Positions 7,768-15,920 of a stretch of 43,728 bases of DNA are shown here, in pieces. A program made the position numbers and the translations under genes. The notes beneath the pieces were generated by a model. It was not told the DNA's origin. It searched no databases and saw only the letters and a list, made by a program, of their open reading frames with translations. This DNA is from CAYSLU01 sp964431965 (GTDB lineage Bacteria > Verrucomicrobiota > Kiritimatiellia > CAIKKV01 > CAYSLU01): positions 1-43,728 of the forward strand of contig CAYSLU010000038.1 in the NCBI GenBank assembly GCA_964431965.1, written 5' to 3'. The stretch's first letter is position 1; each line of letters opens with the position of its first letter.

Positions 7768-9291
7768 TCAGCGGCCGGAGCGGCCGCCGTACGACCGGCC
7801 GCCGTGGCGCGGACGGGCTCCGCCGTGTGACGGCCGGCCCCCTCCATGCTGAGGCCGCCCGCCGCGGAATCCTCCGCGGGGGGGCGGACGGGCTGCGGAG
7901 CCGGTGGCAAGGCGCGCGTTCTCCGAATGGCGCGCGTGCGCCGTCTCGACCGGCACCGGGCACCGGATCAAGCGCTCGATGTCGCGCAGGAAATCCCGAT
8001 CCTCCGGGCAGCACAGCGAGATCGCATCGCCCTCGGCGCCCGCGCGCGCCGTTCGCCCGATACGGTGGACATAGGTCTCCGGCTCGTTCGGCAGGTCGTA
8101 GTTGATCACGTGCGAGATCCCATCGACATCGATCCCTCGCGCGGCGAGGTCGGTCGCCACCAGCGCCCGGACCTGTCCCGATTTGAAGCTCGCCATCGCC
8201 GCCGTCCGGGCGTTCTGGCTCTTGTTGCCGTGGATGGCCGACGCCGAGATGCCGGCCCCAGCCAGTTTCTCGGCCAGCCGGTTGGCCACGTGCTTCATGC
8301 GCGCGAAAACCAGCACCCGGTTCATCTGGGGGTCGCGCAGCAGATCGATGAGCGCCGCATCCTTGTCCCCCTTCTCCACGAACATCACCTTCTGGACGAT
8401 CCGCTCGACCGCCGGCCGCTCCGGCGTGACGGTGACGTGCACGGGGTCGCGCACGAGGGTGCGCGCCAGCGCGATCACCTCGCCGGACAGCGTGGCCGAG
8501 AAGAACAGCGACTGGCGCCGCGACGGAAGGGTCGCGATGACGCGCCGGATATCCGGGATGAAGCCCATGTCGAGCATGCGGTCCGCCTCATCGAGCACGA
8601 ACACCTCGATCCCGTCCAGCCGCACATGGCGCTGCTGCATGAGGTCGAGCAGGCGGCCGGGCGTCGCCACGACGATGTCCACGCCGCGCGCCAGCGCGTT
8701 GACCTGCGGATGCTGACCGACGCCGCCGAAGATGACGGTGTGCGATATCCGGAGATGCCGGCCGTAGGTCCGCAGGCTGTCGCCGATCTGTGCCGCGAGC
8801 TCCCGCGTCGGCGCCAGGATCAGCGCCCGCGGCCGGCCCCGGACCGGCGCCTGCGGCTTCCGCGTCAGGTACTGAAGCAGCGGCAACGCAAAGGCGGCGG
8901 TCTTTCCCGTGCCCGTCTGCGCGCAGCCGAGCAGGTCGCGTCCCTCGAGCAGGGGCTTCAGCGTCTGCTCCTGGATCGGGGTCGGCGTGGTGTAGCCTTC
9001 CTCGGCCACGGCCCGCTGCAACTCCGGCATCAGATCGGCGAACACGCCGGTCGCGGGCGGAAGATTCGCGGGCTCGGGCGCCGGGGCCGGCCGCTCGCCC
9101 TCCGGCTCCGGAGCGTGATGCGTCGCCCCCGACGGACGGACGGCATGCGGATGCGCCGGCCCGTGGTGCGGGCGGCGGTGCGAGGGGTGATGGGGGCTGC
9201 TCCGTCCGGGCGCATGGGGCGCCGCGGGGCGCCCGTGCGGGGCGGAATGGGCAGAATGAGGCGTAGCTGTGACTGTTCGCTGACTGTGCAT
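7768..9291 (-). CDS. rhlE: DEAD-box RNA helicase, RhlE type
   Basis: A 507-residue ATP-dependent RNA helicase acting in RNA remodelling, ribosome assembly or cold adaptation. All core motifs are present in order: Q-motif TPIQEQ, AQTGTGKT, PTRELAAQ, the DEAD box VLDEADRMLDMGF, SAT, and HRIGRTARAG. The core is flanked by a His/Pro/Ala-rich N-terminal extension of about 75 residues and a C-terminal tail rich in Arg, Gly and His (RGGFRGGRPQHGGGR), both likely unstructured RNA-binding tails. The chosen ATG at 9291 begins MHSQRTV; the frame stays open for 60 codons upstream, so a longer N-terminus cannot be excluded, and no strong ribosome site is visible. Confidence 0.93.
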   Translation of the reverse strand: MHSQRTVTATPHSAHSAPHGRPAAPHAPGRSSPHHPSHRRPHHGPAHPHAVRPSGATHHAPEPEGERPAPAPEPANLPPATGVFADLMPELQRAVAEEGYTTPTPIQEQTLKPLLEGRDLLGCAQTGTGKTAAFALPLLQYLTRKPQAPVRGRPRALILAPTRELAAQIGDSLRTYGRHLRISHTVIFGGVGQHPQVNALARGVDIVVATPGRLLDLMQQRHVRLDGIEVFVLDEADRMLDMGFIPDIRRVIATLPSRRQSLFFSATLSGEVIALARTLVRDPVHVTVTPERPAVERIVQKVMFVEKGDKDAALIDLLRDPQMNRVLVFARMKHVANRLAEKLAGAGISASAIHGNKSQNARTAAMASFKSGQVRALVATDLAARGIDVDGISHVINYDLPNEPETYVHRIGRTARAGAEGDAISLCCPEDRDFLRDIERLIRCPVPVETAHARHSENARLATGSAARPPPRGGFRGGRPQHGGGRPSHGGARPRHGGRSYGGRSGR

Positions 9292-9382
9292 CGGTACTTC
9301 CCGTCCGGCTCTGATCACTTTCCGCCCGCCGGACGCGTGGAAAAAAGAGGGCTGCGCCAACCGCGGCGCTGAGGGCATACGA

Positions 9383-9400
9383 TCACGGCTTGAGCCGTGA
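9383..9400. repeat. Perfect 8-bp palindromic hairpin
   Basis: TCACGGCT, loop TG, AGCCGTGA, in the 307 bases between the helicase start and the leader ORF. The shape (GGCTTGAGCC) resembles the GGGCTTCAGCCC element at 37923-37936, so both may be copies of one palindromic interspersed repeat. The rest of 9292-9598 contains the divergent promoters, which I could not pinpoint. Confidence 0.45.
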
Positions 9401-9598
9401 AGCCTTGGCCAATCGTCGATCCGGGGGATCCGCACAAGCGCGTGGCAGGCGGTCCCGGCCGCATCGAACACTGAGAACCTTACCGGAACGCAACGGCCCG
9501 GTCAAGAACGGACTCGGCGCAACGGGCGGGCGGGTCGGAGCGGCGGAGAACGCCGGCCCGGTGCCGGCCCGATAATTCGCATTCACCGGAGGGGACGC

Positions 9599-9652
9599 AT
9601 GCTGCACAATGGGAGGCCGTTCGGAGCCGGCGCCACGGAGGAGACCCGATGA
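9599..9652 (+). CDS. Leader ORF of 17 codons coupled to the FAD oxidoreductase gene
   Basis: An ATG with a strong GGAGGGG ribosome site five to eight bases upstream opens a 17-codon frame encoding MLHNGRPFGAGATEETR. It ends in a TGA that overlaps the next gene's ATG as ATGA. The downstream start also has its own GGAGGAG site, which lies inside this frame. The arrangement is that of a translationally coupled leader peptide or upstream ORF. There is no run of identical codons that would suggest amino-acid attenuation. Whether it is translated is unproven. Confidence 0.45.
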   Translation: MLHNGRPFGAGATEETR

Positions 9653-10962
9653 AGACGATCTCGTACGAGACAAAGAAGAGCATCCCCCTGCTGCACGAGG
9701 CCGACGTCATCGTGGTCGGCGGCGGACCGGGCGGACTCGGCGCGGCCGTCATGGCCGCCCGCGCCGGCGCCCGGGTCCTGCTGATCGAGCGCTACGGCTT
9801 TCTCGGCGGCATGGCCACCGCCGGCGAAGTCCACCCGTTCATGCAGAACCACGCGAACGGCATCTGCCTCGACAAGCCGGTCTACATCGAGTGGATTCGC
9901 CGCATGCAGCACTGGCTCGGGCCGGCCGCCGTGACAGACGAAGCCGCGCTCGCAGACGCAACCACGAACGCCGCGCGGATGATATCCAAAGACGCCGCCA
10001 TGCTCGCCGCCGAGGAGCTCTGCCTGGAGGCCGGCGTGCGGCTCCTCTACCACCACACGCTCGCCGACGTCGTCATGGACGGCCGACGCATCGACGCGCT
10101 GGTCCTTCTCTCCAAGTCGGGCTTCACCGCCGCGCTCGCGAAGGTCTACGTCGACTGCACCGGCGACGCCGATCTCGCCGCCGGCGCCGGGTGCGCCTGC
10201 GAACAGGGCGGCCCGGGCGGCCAGAGTCAGCCCATGACGCTGTGCTTCAAGCTCGCCGGGCTCGACGTACCCCGCTGCCTGTCGCTCGCGGAGACCAACC
10301 GCCTCTTCACGCAGGCCCGCGAGAGCGGCGAGATTCAGATGCCGCGCGACAATATCCTGCAGTTCGGCTGGTACGAGACGGGCGTGGTCCACTTCAACAC
10401 CACGCGCGTGACGCACCGCAGCGGCACGGACGGCGCGCAGCTCTCCGAGGCCGAGATCGAAGGCCGGCGCCAGCTGCGGCAGCTCACCGACTTTCTGCGC
10501 CGCCGCGTCCCGGGCTACGAGAACGTCCGCGTCCACTCCGTCGCCGCCCAGATCGGCGTCCGCGAGTCGCGCCGCGTGAAGGGCCTCGCGACCGTGACGC
10601 GCGACGACTTCCGGAAGGCGAGCAAGTTCCCGGACGCCATCGCCCGCGTTCACTACCCGATCGACATCCACAACCCGCTCGGCGCCGGCACGGAACACGA
10701 GAGGCTGCCGCCGGGCGAGTTCTACGAGATCCCGTACGGCTGCATCGTGCCGGCCGACGGCGTCAACATCGTCGTGGGCGGCCGCCCCATCTCCGGCGAT
10801 CACGCGGTTCACTCGAGCTTTCGCGTCATGCCGCCCGCGTGCAGCATCGGCCAGGCCGCCGGCCTCGCGGCCGCCGTCGCCGCATCGCGCGGCCGCGCGC
10901 CGCGCGACCTCGATGGAGTGGAAATCCGGGCCATGCTCCGCGCGCGCGGGGCATGCCTGTAG
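9649..10962 (+). CDS. FAD-dependent oxidoreductase
   Basis: A 437-residue flavoprotein of the FAD-dependent oxidoreductase family common in PVC bacteria beside glycosidases. The N-terminal Rossmann fold has VIVVGGGPGGLGAAVMAARA (about 25-44) followed by the ribose-binding acidic residue in VLLIER, and FLGGMATAGE after it. A second family block, YVDCTGDADLAAGAG (about residues 165-179), and the C-terminal FAD-binding SFRVMPPACSIGQAAGLAAA are present. It has no signal peptide. It is followed after 29 bases by a GH2 glycosidase, so a role in sugar or glycoside oxidation is plausible but is an inference. GGAGGAG precedes the ATG by five bases. Confidence 0.85.
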   Translation: MKTISYETKKSIPLLHEADVIVVGGGPGGLGAAVMAARAGARVLLIERYGFLGGMATAGEVHPFMQNHANGICLDKPVYIEWIRRMQHWLGPAAVTDEAALADATTNAARMISKDAAMLAAEELCLEAGVRLLYHHTLADVVMDGRRIDALVLLSKSGFTAALAKVYVDCTGDADLAAGAGCACEQGGPGGQSQPMTLCFKLAGLDVPRCLSLAETNRLFTQARESGEIQMPRDNILQFGWYETGVVHFNTTRVTHRSGTDGAQLSEAEIEGRRQLRQLTDFLRRRVPGYENVRVHSVAAQIGVRESRRVKGLATVTRDDFRKASKFPDAIARVHYPIDIHNPLGAGTEHERLPPGEFYEIPYGCIVPADGVNIVVGGRPISGDHAVHSSFRVMPPACSIGQAAGLAAAVAASRGRAPRDLDGVEIRAMLRARGACL

Positions 10963-10991
10963 CGACACGGACAACGGAAGGACACGCCGCC

Positions 10992-12665
10992 ATGGACCGA
11001 CGCATCTGCGTTCACCCGCTTCGACACCGCATCGATCTCGCCGGCCTCTGGGATTTTCTTGCGGAGGAACGCCCCCGCACCATGCCCCCGCCCGGCCGGG
11101 CCTATCGCGAGCGGCTGCCCGTTCCCGGCGTCTGGGAGACCGCGTTCCGGCACTTCCGCTACAAGGGCTTCGCCTGGTACCGCCGCGAGTTCGAGGTTCC
11201 GGCCGGCCGGCCGGCTCCGCTGCGCCTGGCATTCGGCGCGGTCTCGCTGACGGCCGAGGTCTGGCTCGACGGCCGACGGCTGGGCGCGCACCATGGCGCA
11301 CACACCGCGTTCGAGTTCACCATCCCGTCCGTCGGGCCCGGCACGCACGAGCTCGCCGTCCGCGTCGGCAATGCATACGGGCCGGACAACCCGCTCTTCT
11401 ACCCCGATCAGGACATCTACCTCTTCGGCGGCATCCCCCGCCCCGTATACGCCGAGCGACTGCCCGACGTCTGGATCGCCGATGCGTCCGCCATCCCGGC
11501 GCGCGACGGACGGGGGTGGCGGCTCGACGTGACCGTGCGCCTGGCGCGCGCCGGGGCCGCATGCGCCTGGCCGGCCCATGCCCGCGTGCGGCTGGACGGC
11601 GCCGAGCTCGGCATCGTGCGCATCGGCCGCGACGGCCGCGGGGCCGCCCGGCTCGACGCCGGCCGCGCCGAGGCATGGTCTCCGGAGCGCCCTCGCCTCT
11701 ACGCCGTGCGCGTCGAGGCCGGCCCCGACGCCTGGCAGGAGCGGATCGGCTTCCGCACCGTGGCCGTGCGCGGCCGCGACATCCTGCTGAACGGCGAGCC
11801 CCTCACGCTCCGCGGCGTCAACCGCCACGAGTTCCACCCGGACTTCGGCCCGGCCCTGCCGCTGACCGTGCACGCGCGGGACATCGAGCTGCTCCACACG
11901 CTCGGCGCCAATTTCGTGCGCGGCAGCCACTACCCGAACGATCCGCTGTTTCTCGACCTGTGCGACGAGAACGGCATCCTGTTCTGGGACGAGCTCTCGC
12001 ACTGGCAGCCGCGCGAGGAGGATTTCCGGTCGCCGCTTTTCCTGCAGCGCTCGCTCGATCAGCTCGACGAGATGGTCGCGCAGCACCGCCACCATCCCGC
12101 CGTCATCCTCTGGGGAATGATGAACGAGGCGGCGACCTACCGGCCCGGCGCCCGCCGCGTCGTGCGCGCGCTGGCCGGGCAGTTCCGGAAGCTCGACCCC
12201 AGCCGCCCGGTGACGTTCGCCTCGTGCTCGCCCGGCGGCGACCGCTGCCTCGACCTCGTGGACGTGGTATCGGTCAACACCTACCCCGGCTGGTACTGGC
12301 TCGGGATCGACGAGGCGCCAAAGAAGATGGCGGAAGTCGTCCGCCTCGCGGCCCGCCGCGGCGGGAACAAGCCGATCATCATGTCCGAGTTCGGCGGAGG
12401 CGCCATGGACGGCGTGCGCTCATTCGAGAGCCGCAAGTGGACGGAGAACTACCAGGCCGACCTCCTGCGCCGGCTGATCGATGCGATCCGCGACACGCGC
12501 CGCGTGTGCGGCGTGGCGATCTGGCAATACTGCGATGTGCGCACCAGCGCAGACATCGCGATGAAACGCATCCGCGAGTACAACAACAAGGGAATCCTCA
12601 CCGAGCACCGCGAGCCGAAGCTCGGGTTCTTCGCCGTGCAGGAGGCGTTCCGCCGATTCCGGTGA
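10992..12665 (+). CDS. Glycoside hydrolase family 2 (beta-glucuronidase/galactosidase-like)
   Basis: A 557-residue retaining beta-glycosidase of family GH2. In order it has the sugar-binding jelly-roll domain (about 1-170), an immunoglobulin-like domain (170-265) and a TIM barrel (270-557). LTLRGVNRHEFHPDFG opens the barrel; the acid/base is Glu379 in WGMMNEA and the nucleophile Glu466 in IIMSEFGGG. The length is nearer to beta-glucuronidase than to the 1,000-residue LacZ. No signal peptide is visible, so it probably acts on imported oligosaccharides. It sits directly after the FAD oxidoreductase and likely shares its transcript. Substrate preference (glucuronide, galactoside, mannoside) cannot be decided here. 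Confidence 0.9.
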   Translation: MDRRICVHPLRHRIDLAGLWDFLAEERPRTMPPPGRAYRERLPVPGVWETAFRHFRYKGFAWYRREFEVPAGRPAPLRLAFGAVSLTAEVWLDGRRLGAHHGAHTAFEFTIPSVGPGTHELAVRVGNAYGPDNPLFYPDQDIYLFGGIPRPVYAERLPDVWIADASAIPARDGRGWRLDVTVRLARAGAACAWPAHARVRLDGAELGIVRIGRDGRGAARLDAGRAEAWSPERPRLYAVRVEAGPDAWQERIGFRTVAVRGRDILLNGEPLTLRGVNRHEFHPDFGPALPLTVHARDIELLHTLGANFVRGSHYPNDPLFLDLCDENGILFWDELSHWQPREEDFRSPLFLQRSLDQLDEMVAQHRHHPAVILWGMMNEAATYRPGARRVVRALAGQFRKLDPSRPVTFASCSPGGDRCLDLVDVVSVNTYPGWYWLGIDEAPKKMAEVVRLAARRGGNKPIIMSEFGGGAMDGVRSFESRKWTENYQADLLRRLIDAIRDTRRVCGVAIWQYCDVRTSADIAMKRIREYNNKGILTEHREPKLGFFAVQEAFRRFR

Positions 12666-12689
12666 GACGGGGCTGTTCCGCCCCGTCTC
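12664..12689 (+). terminator. Strong hairpin at the GH2 stop codon
   Basis: A perfect 10-bp stem GAGACGGGGC with GCCCCGTCTC around the loop TGTTCC. It begins within the stop codon of the GH2 gene. No T-tract follows, but the stem is very stable and the next gene is on the other strand, so it may serve both transcripts. Confidence 0.6.
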
Positions 12690-12812
12690 CGCGGCAGAAG
12701 GCCGCTCCCGCCGAGAGCATCGCCGGGCGAGGCAAACCCCGCCGCGACCGGGGGCGGGCGGGTCCGCGCCCCCCCCGCCCACCCCGGCAACGCCGCAACC
12801 GGGTCGACCGGC

Positions 12813-14081
12813 CTACGCGCGCTGGGCCAGCACCGACTTCTCGTAGGCCTTCACATCGCGGAGCCAAGCCTCGCCGACCGGCGCGCCCGAGACCAGGCAG
12901 TGGTAGTCCCACACCGCGCCCAGCGGCAGCGTCTTGAGCTCTTCCAGCATGGCCAGGCGGGTGGTGAAGTCTCCCGCCGCCTCAGCCTTCCGCAGCATTC
13001 CGGTCGGCTCCAGCAAGGCCGCCAGCAGCGCCCGCAGCATGCAACGGCTGCCGATCACCCACGCCGCCACGCGGTTGATGCTCGCGTCAAAGAAATCGAG
13101 CCCGATGTGGACGCGATCGAGGAACTGGCCGCGCACGATCTCCTGCGCGATCGCCATGAGCTCGTCGGACTGGATCACCACGTGATCGCTGTCCCACCGC
13201 ACCCCGCGGCTCACGTGCAGCAGAATCTCGTCGAGGTTCATCATCACCGCCGAGATCTTGTCCACGATCGTCTCGGTCGGGTGATAGTGCCCGGTATCGA
13301 GACAGACCAGCTTGCCGCGCGACACGGCGTAGCCCAGGTAGAACTCGTGCGAGCCCACCACGTAACTCTCGGAGCCGATGCCAAAGAGCTTGCCCTCGAC
13401 CGCGTCCAGCACGTGGCTCGGACTCATTTTCGCCGCGAAGATCTCGTCCAGCGACCGCTCCAGCCGGCGCCGGGGCCCCAGGCGGTCGACCGGGATGTCC
13501 TTGTAGCCGTCGGGAATCCACACGTTGTGGACGCACGGCGTGCCGAGCGTGCGGCCGAGGAAGGCGCTGATACGACGCGACGCGATCCCGTGCTCGACCC
13601 AGAAGCGGCGGGTGCGCTCGTCGGCGCTTGACAGCGTGAAGCCCGCGGCCGCCTTCGGGTGCGAGAAGAAGGACCCGTTGAAATCCAGCCCGATCCGCCG
13701 CGCCTTCGCCCAGTCGGCCCAGCCCGCGAAGTGCCGGGGCTCCAGCTCGTTCCGCTCGGCCTTGCGCTTGCCGTGCTCGGCGTAGATCGCGTGCAGATTG
13801 ACGCGGTGGCGGCCCGGAATCATGTCCAGCGCCTTGTCGAGATCCGCGCGCAGCTCGTTCGGCGTCCGCGCCTTGCCCGGGTAGTTCCCGGTGGTCTGGA
13901 TTCCGCCGTCCGTGATGCCGGCGGCGTTCTCGAACCCGTACACGTCGTCGCCCTGCCAGCAGTGCAGCGAGATCGCGATTTTCGACAGCTGCCGCAGCGC
14001 CTTCGCCGCATCGACGCCCAGCGCCGCATACTGCTCCGCCGCCAGCTTGTACGCCTGCTCGATATTCCGCTTCTGGGTCAT
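12813..14081 (-). CDS. rhaA: L-rhamnose isomerase
   Basis: A 422-residue isomerase converting L-rhamnose to L-rhamnulose, the first step of rhamnose breakdown; it also acts on other aldoses. Family hallmarks include SLHCWQGDDVYGFE (about 38-51), GGIQTTGNYPGKARTP (59-74), DFNGSFFSHPKA (132-143), and the metal and substrate residues in LDTGHYHPTET and HIGLDFFDASINR. Length matches RhaA. The ATG at 14081 follows an AGGAAGAG ribosome site. It is the last gene of a minus-strand run, 22 bases after the phosphohexomutase. No rhamnulokinase or aldolase gene is in the window, so the rest of the pathway must lie elsewhere. Confidence 0.95.
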   Translation of the reverse strand: MTQKRNIEQAYKLAAEQYAALGVDAAKALRQLSKIAISLHCWQGDDVYGFENAAGITDGGIQTTGNYPGKARTPNELRADLDKALDMIPGRHRVNLHAIYAEHGKRKAERNELEPRHFAGWADWAKARRIGLDFNGSFFSHPKAAAGFTLSSADERTRRFWVEHGIASRRISAFLGRTLGTPCVHNVWIPDGYKDIPVDRLGPRRRLERSLDEIFAAKMSPSHVLDAVEGKLFGIGSESYVVGSHEFYLGYAVSRGKLVCLDTGHYHPTETIVDKISAVMMNLDEILLHVSRGVRWDSDHVVIQSDELMAIAQEIVRGQFLDRVHIGLDFFDASINRVAAWVIGSRCMLRALLAALLEPTGMLRKAEAAGDFTTRLAMLEELKTLPLGAVWDYHCLVSGAPVGEAWLRDVKAYEKSVLAQRA

Positions 14082-14103
14082 GGTCTCTTCCTTTCGCCCC
14101 GGC

Positions 14104-15423
14104 CTAGCCGCGTATGATCGCCAGCACGTCCTCGCGCCGACGCTCCATCTGCTCCTTCGTCTTCGCCTCCAGGTTCATCCGGATCAGCGGCTCCGTGTTG
14201 GACAGCCGCACGTTGAACCACCAGTCCGCATACTCCACGCTCACGCCGTCCAGCTCGAAGATTCGCCCGTCCGTGTACGCGGTGCGCAGCGCCTCCAGCA
14301 CGGACTTCGGGTTCCGCACGGTGGAGTTGATCTCGCCCGTCGCGAAGTAGCGGCGGATCGGCTTCACCAGCTCCGAGAGCGGCCGGCCGGCCGCCGCGAC
14401 CAGCCCGGCCACCGCCAGAACGGCCATGGCCGAACTCTCCGTGTAGTAGTTGTCGCGGAAGTAGTAGTGCCCCGACAGCTCGCCGGCAAAGATGGCCCGG
14501 TTGTCACGCATCTGCTGCTTGATGAAGGCGTGCCCGACGCGGCACATCATCGGCGTGCCGCCGGCCTCCTCGATGACTTCCTTCACCGCCCAGCTGCTGC
14601 GCAGGTCGTAGAGCACGACGCCCTTCTCGCGCTTGAGGATGCTCTGCGCCACGAGCGCCGTGATGACGTCCATCGGGATCACGTTCCCCAGCTCGTCCAG
14701 GAAGCCGGCCCGGTCGGCGTCGCCGTCAAAGGCGACGCCAAAGTCGTAGCGCCCGCCCCGGATCTTGTGCTGCAGCGCCTCCAGGGTTTCTTCCAGCAGC
14801 GGGTTGGCCTCGTGGTTCGGGAAGGTCCCGTCGAGCGTATCGAACAGGGGGTCGATGTCGATCAGCCCCGCCAGGCTCTTCGCCTCGTAGATGCCCATCG
14901 CGTTCGCAAAGTCCACGGCCACCCGCATGGGCCGCGTGTGAGTCGCGGTCTTCCGCACGTGCGCCGCGTACGCCGCCAGGATGTCATGCGACGTCACCCC
15001 TCCCCGCCGCGCCGCAGCCGGCGCAAAGGCGCCCGACTGGAAGATGCGCTCGATGTCCTGGATGCCGGTGGCCCCGCTGATCGGGATGCCCTGCTCGCGG
15101 CAGAGCTTGAACCCGTTCCACTCCCCGGGGTTGTGCGAGGCCGTGATCATGATGCTCGCATCCGCGCCCAGCAGGCCGTTCGCGTAGTACGACATCGGGG
15201 TCGAGCACAACCCCAGGCGGATCACGTCCGCACCCTGCAGGGTCAGCCCGTCGGCCAGAGCCCGGAACAGGTTCTCCGAGTGCGGCCGCATGTCCTGGCC
15301 CACGACCACCTTCCGGCACTTCAGGAACGTCGCGAACGCGCGGCCGATGCCCCGCGCGACCTCATCCGTGAGGGCGGCACCGTACACGCCGCGAATGTCA
15401 TACGCCTTGAATATCCCCGCCAT
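14104..15423 (-). CDS. Phosphomannomutase/phosphoglucomutase
   Basis: A 439-residue alpha-D-phosphohexomutase that interconverts hexose 1- and 6-phosphates, feeding GDP-mannose, UDP-glucose and other sugar-nucleotide synthesis. The phospho-serine loop TASHNP (Ser96), the metal loop DGDADR, the sugar-specificity loop GELSGHYYF and the phosphate-binding RLSNTEPLIR are all present, and the GE(L)SGH form is typical of the ManB/AlgC-type dual mannose/glucose enzymes. The frame is open upstream, but the ATG at 15423 has GGGAGGA about six bases before it and gives the standard FKAYDIRG N-terminus. It lies between the small membrane protein gene (46 bases) and rhaA (22 bases). Confidence 0.94.
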   Translation of the reverse strand: MAGIFKAYDIRGVYGAALTDEVARGIGRAFATFLKCRKVVVGQDMRPHSENLFRALADGLTLQGADVIRLGLCSTPMSYYANGLLGADASIMITASHNPGEWNGFKLCREQGIPISGATGIQDIERIFQSGAFAPAAARRGGVTSHDILAAYAAHVRKTATHTRPMRVAVDFANAMGIYEAKSLAGLIDIDPLFDTLDGTFPNHEANPLLEETLEALQHKIRGGRYDFGVAFDGDADRAGFLDELGNVIPMDVITALVAQSILKREKGVVLYDLRSSWAVKEVIEEAGGTPMMCRVGHAFIKQQMRDNRAIFAGELSGHYYFRDNYYTESSAMAVLAVAGLVAAAGRPLSELVKPIRRYFATGEINSTVRNPKSVLEALRTAYTDGRIFELDGVSVEYADWWFNVRLSNTEPLIRMNLEAKTKEQMERRREDVLAIIRG

Positions 15424-15469
15424 AGTGTTCCTCCCGGTCGCCCGGACGGGCGAACCACCACCCCCGCGG

Positions 15470-15886
15470 TCACACGTCGATGATCGGCCCCCGGCCCGGC
15501 GGCGGCGTGCGCGAGGGGCGCACAAAATCCTGCCGGGTCTGGAACCGCGCCCGCCCGCGCATGCCCAGCAGCATGTTCACCAGGCTGACGACGACGGCCC
15601 CGCCGAGCGCCGACCAGAAGCTGGTGACGTGGAACCCGTCCACCATCCACGCGACCATGTAGAACAGAAACGCGTTGATGAACAAGACGAACACGCCGAG
15701 CGAGAACAGGACCAAGGGCAGCGCAATCAGAAGCAGAACGGGGCGCACGAAGGTGTTGGCCACGCCGAGCAGCAGGGACGCTACCAGCAGGGACGTCCAG
15801 CTATCGTACGAAATCCCCAGGAAGCGGATGTTGCTCGCGATGAAGACCGAAAACGAAAGCAGCAGCCAGCGCCAGACAAAGCTCAT
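15470..15886 (-). CDS. Small membrane protein, phage holin family 4-like (PF04020-like)
   Basis: A 138-residue protein with four predicted membrane helices separated by short loops, then a Pro/Arg-rich cytoplasmic tail. The sequence NTFVRPVLLLIALPLVLFSL and the FLFYMVAWMVDGF segment fit the PF04020 group (also called phage holin family 4, superfamily IV), which is widespread in bacterial chromosomes and has no established function despite the name. The ATG at 15886 is used; a GTG at 15895 would add three residues. It sits inside a glycan-linked gene run, 34 bases after an ArnT-like transferase. Confidence 0.8.
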   Translation of the reverse strand: MSFVWRWLLLSFSVFIASNIRFLGISYDSWTSLLVASLLLGVANTFVRPVLLLIALPLVLFSLGVFVLFINAFLFYMVAWMVDGFHVTSFWSALGGAVVVSLVNMLLGMRGRARFQTRQDFVRPSRTPPPGRGPIIDV

Positions 15887-15920
15887 ATTGCCCACGATGT
15901 TAGATCCGAATCCTCGTTTG

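Noticed and set aside
15470..15886. Phage holin as evidence of a prophage
   Set aside because: The family name is historical; no phage structural, lysis or integrase genes are nearby and the neighbours are glycan genes.
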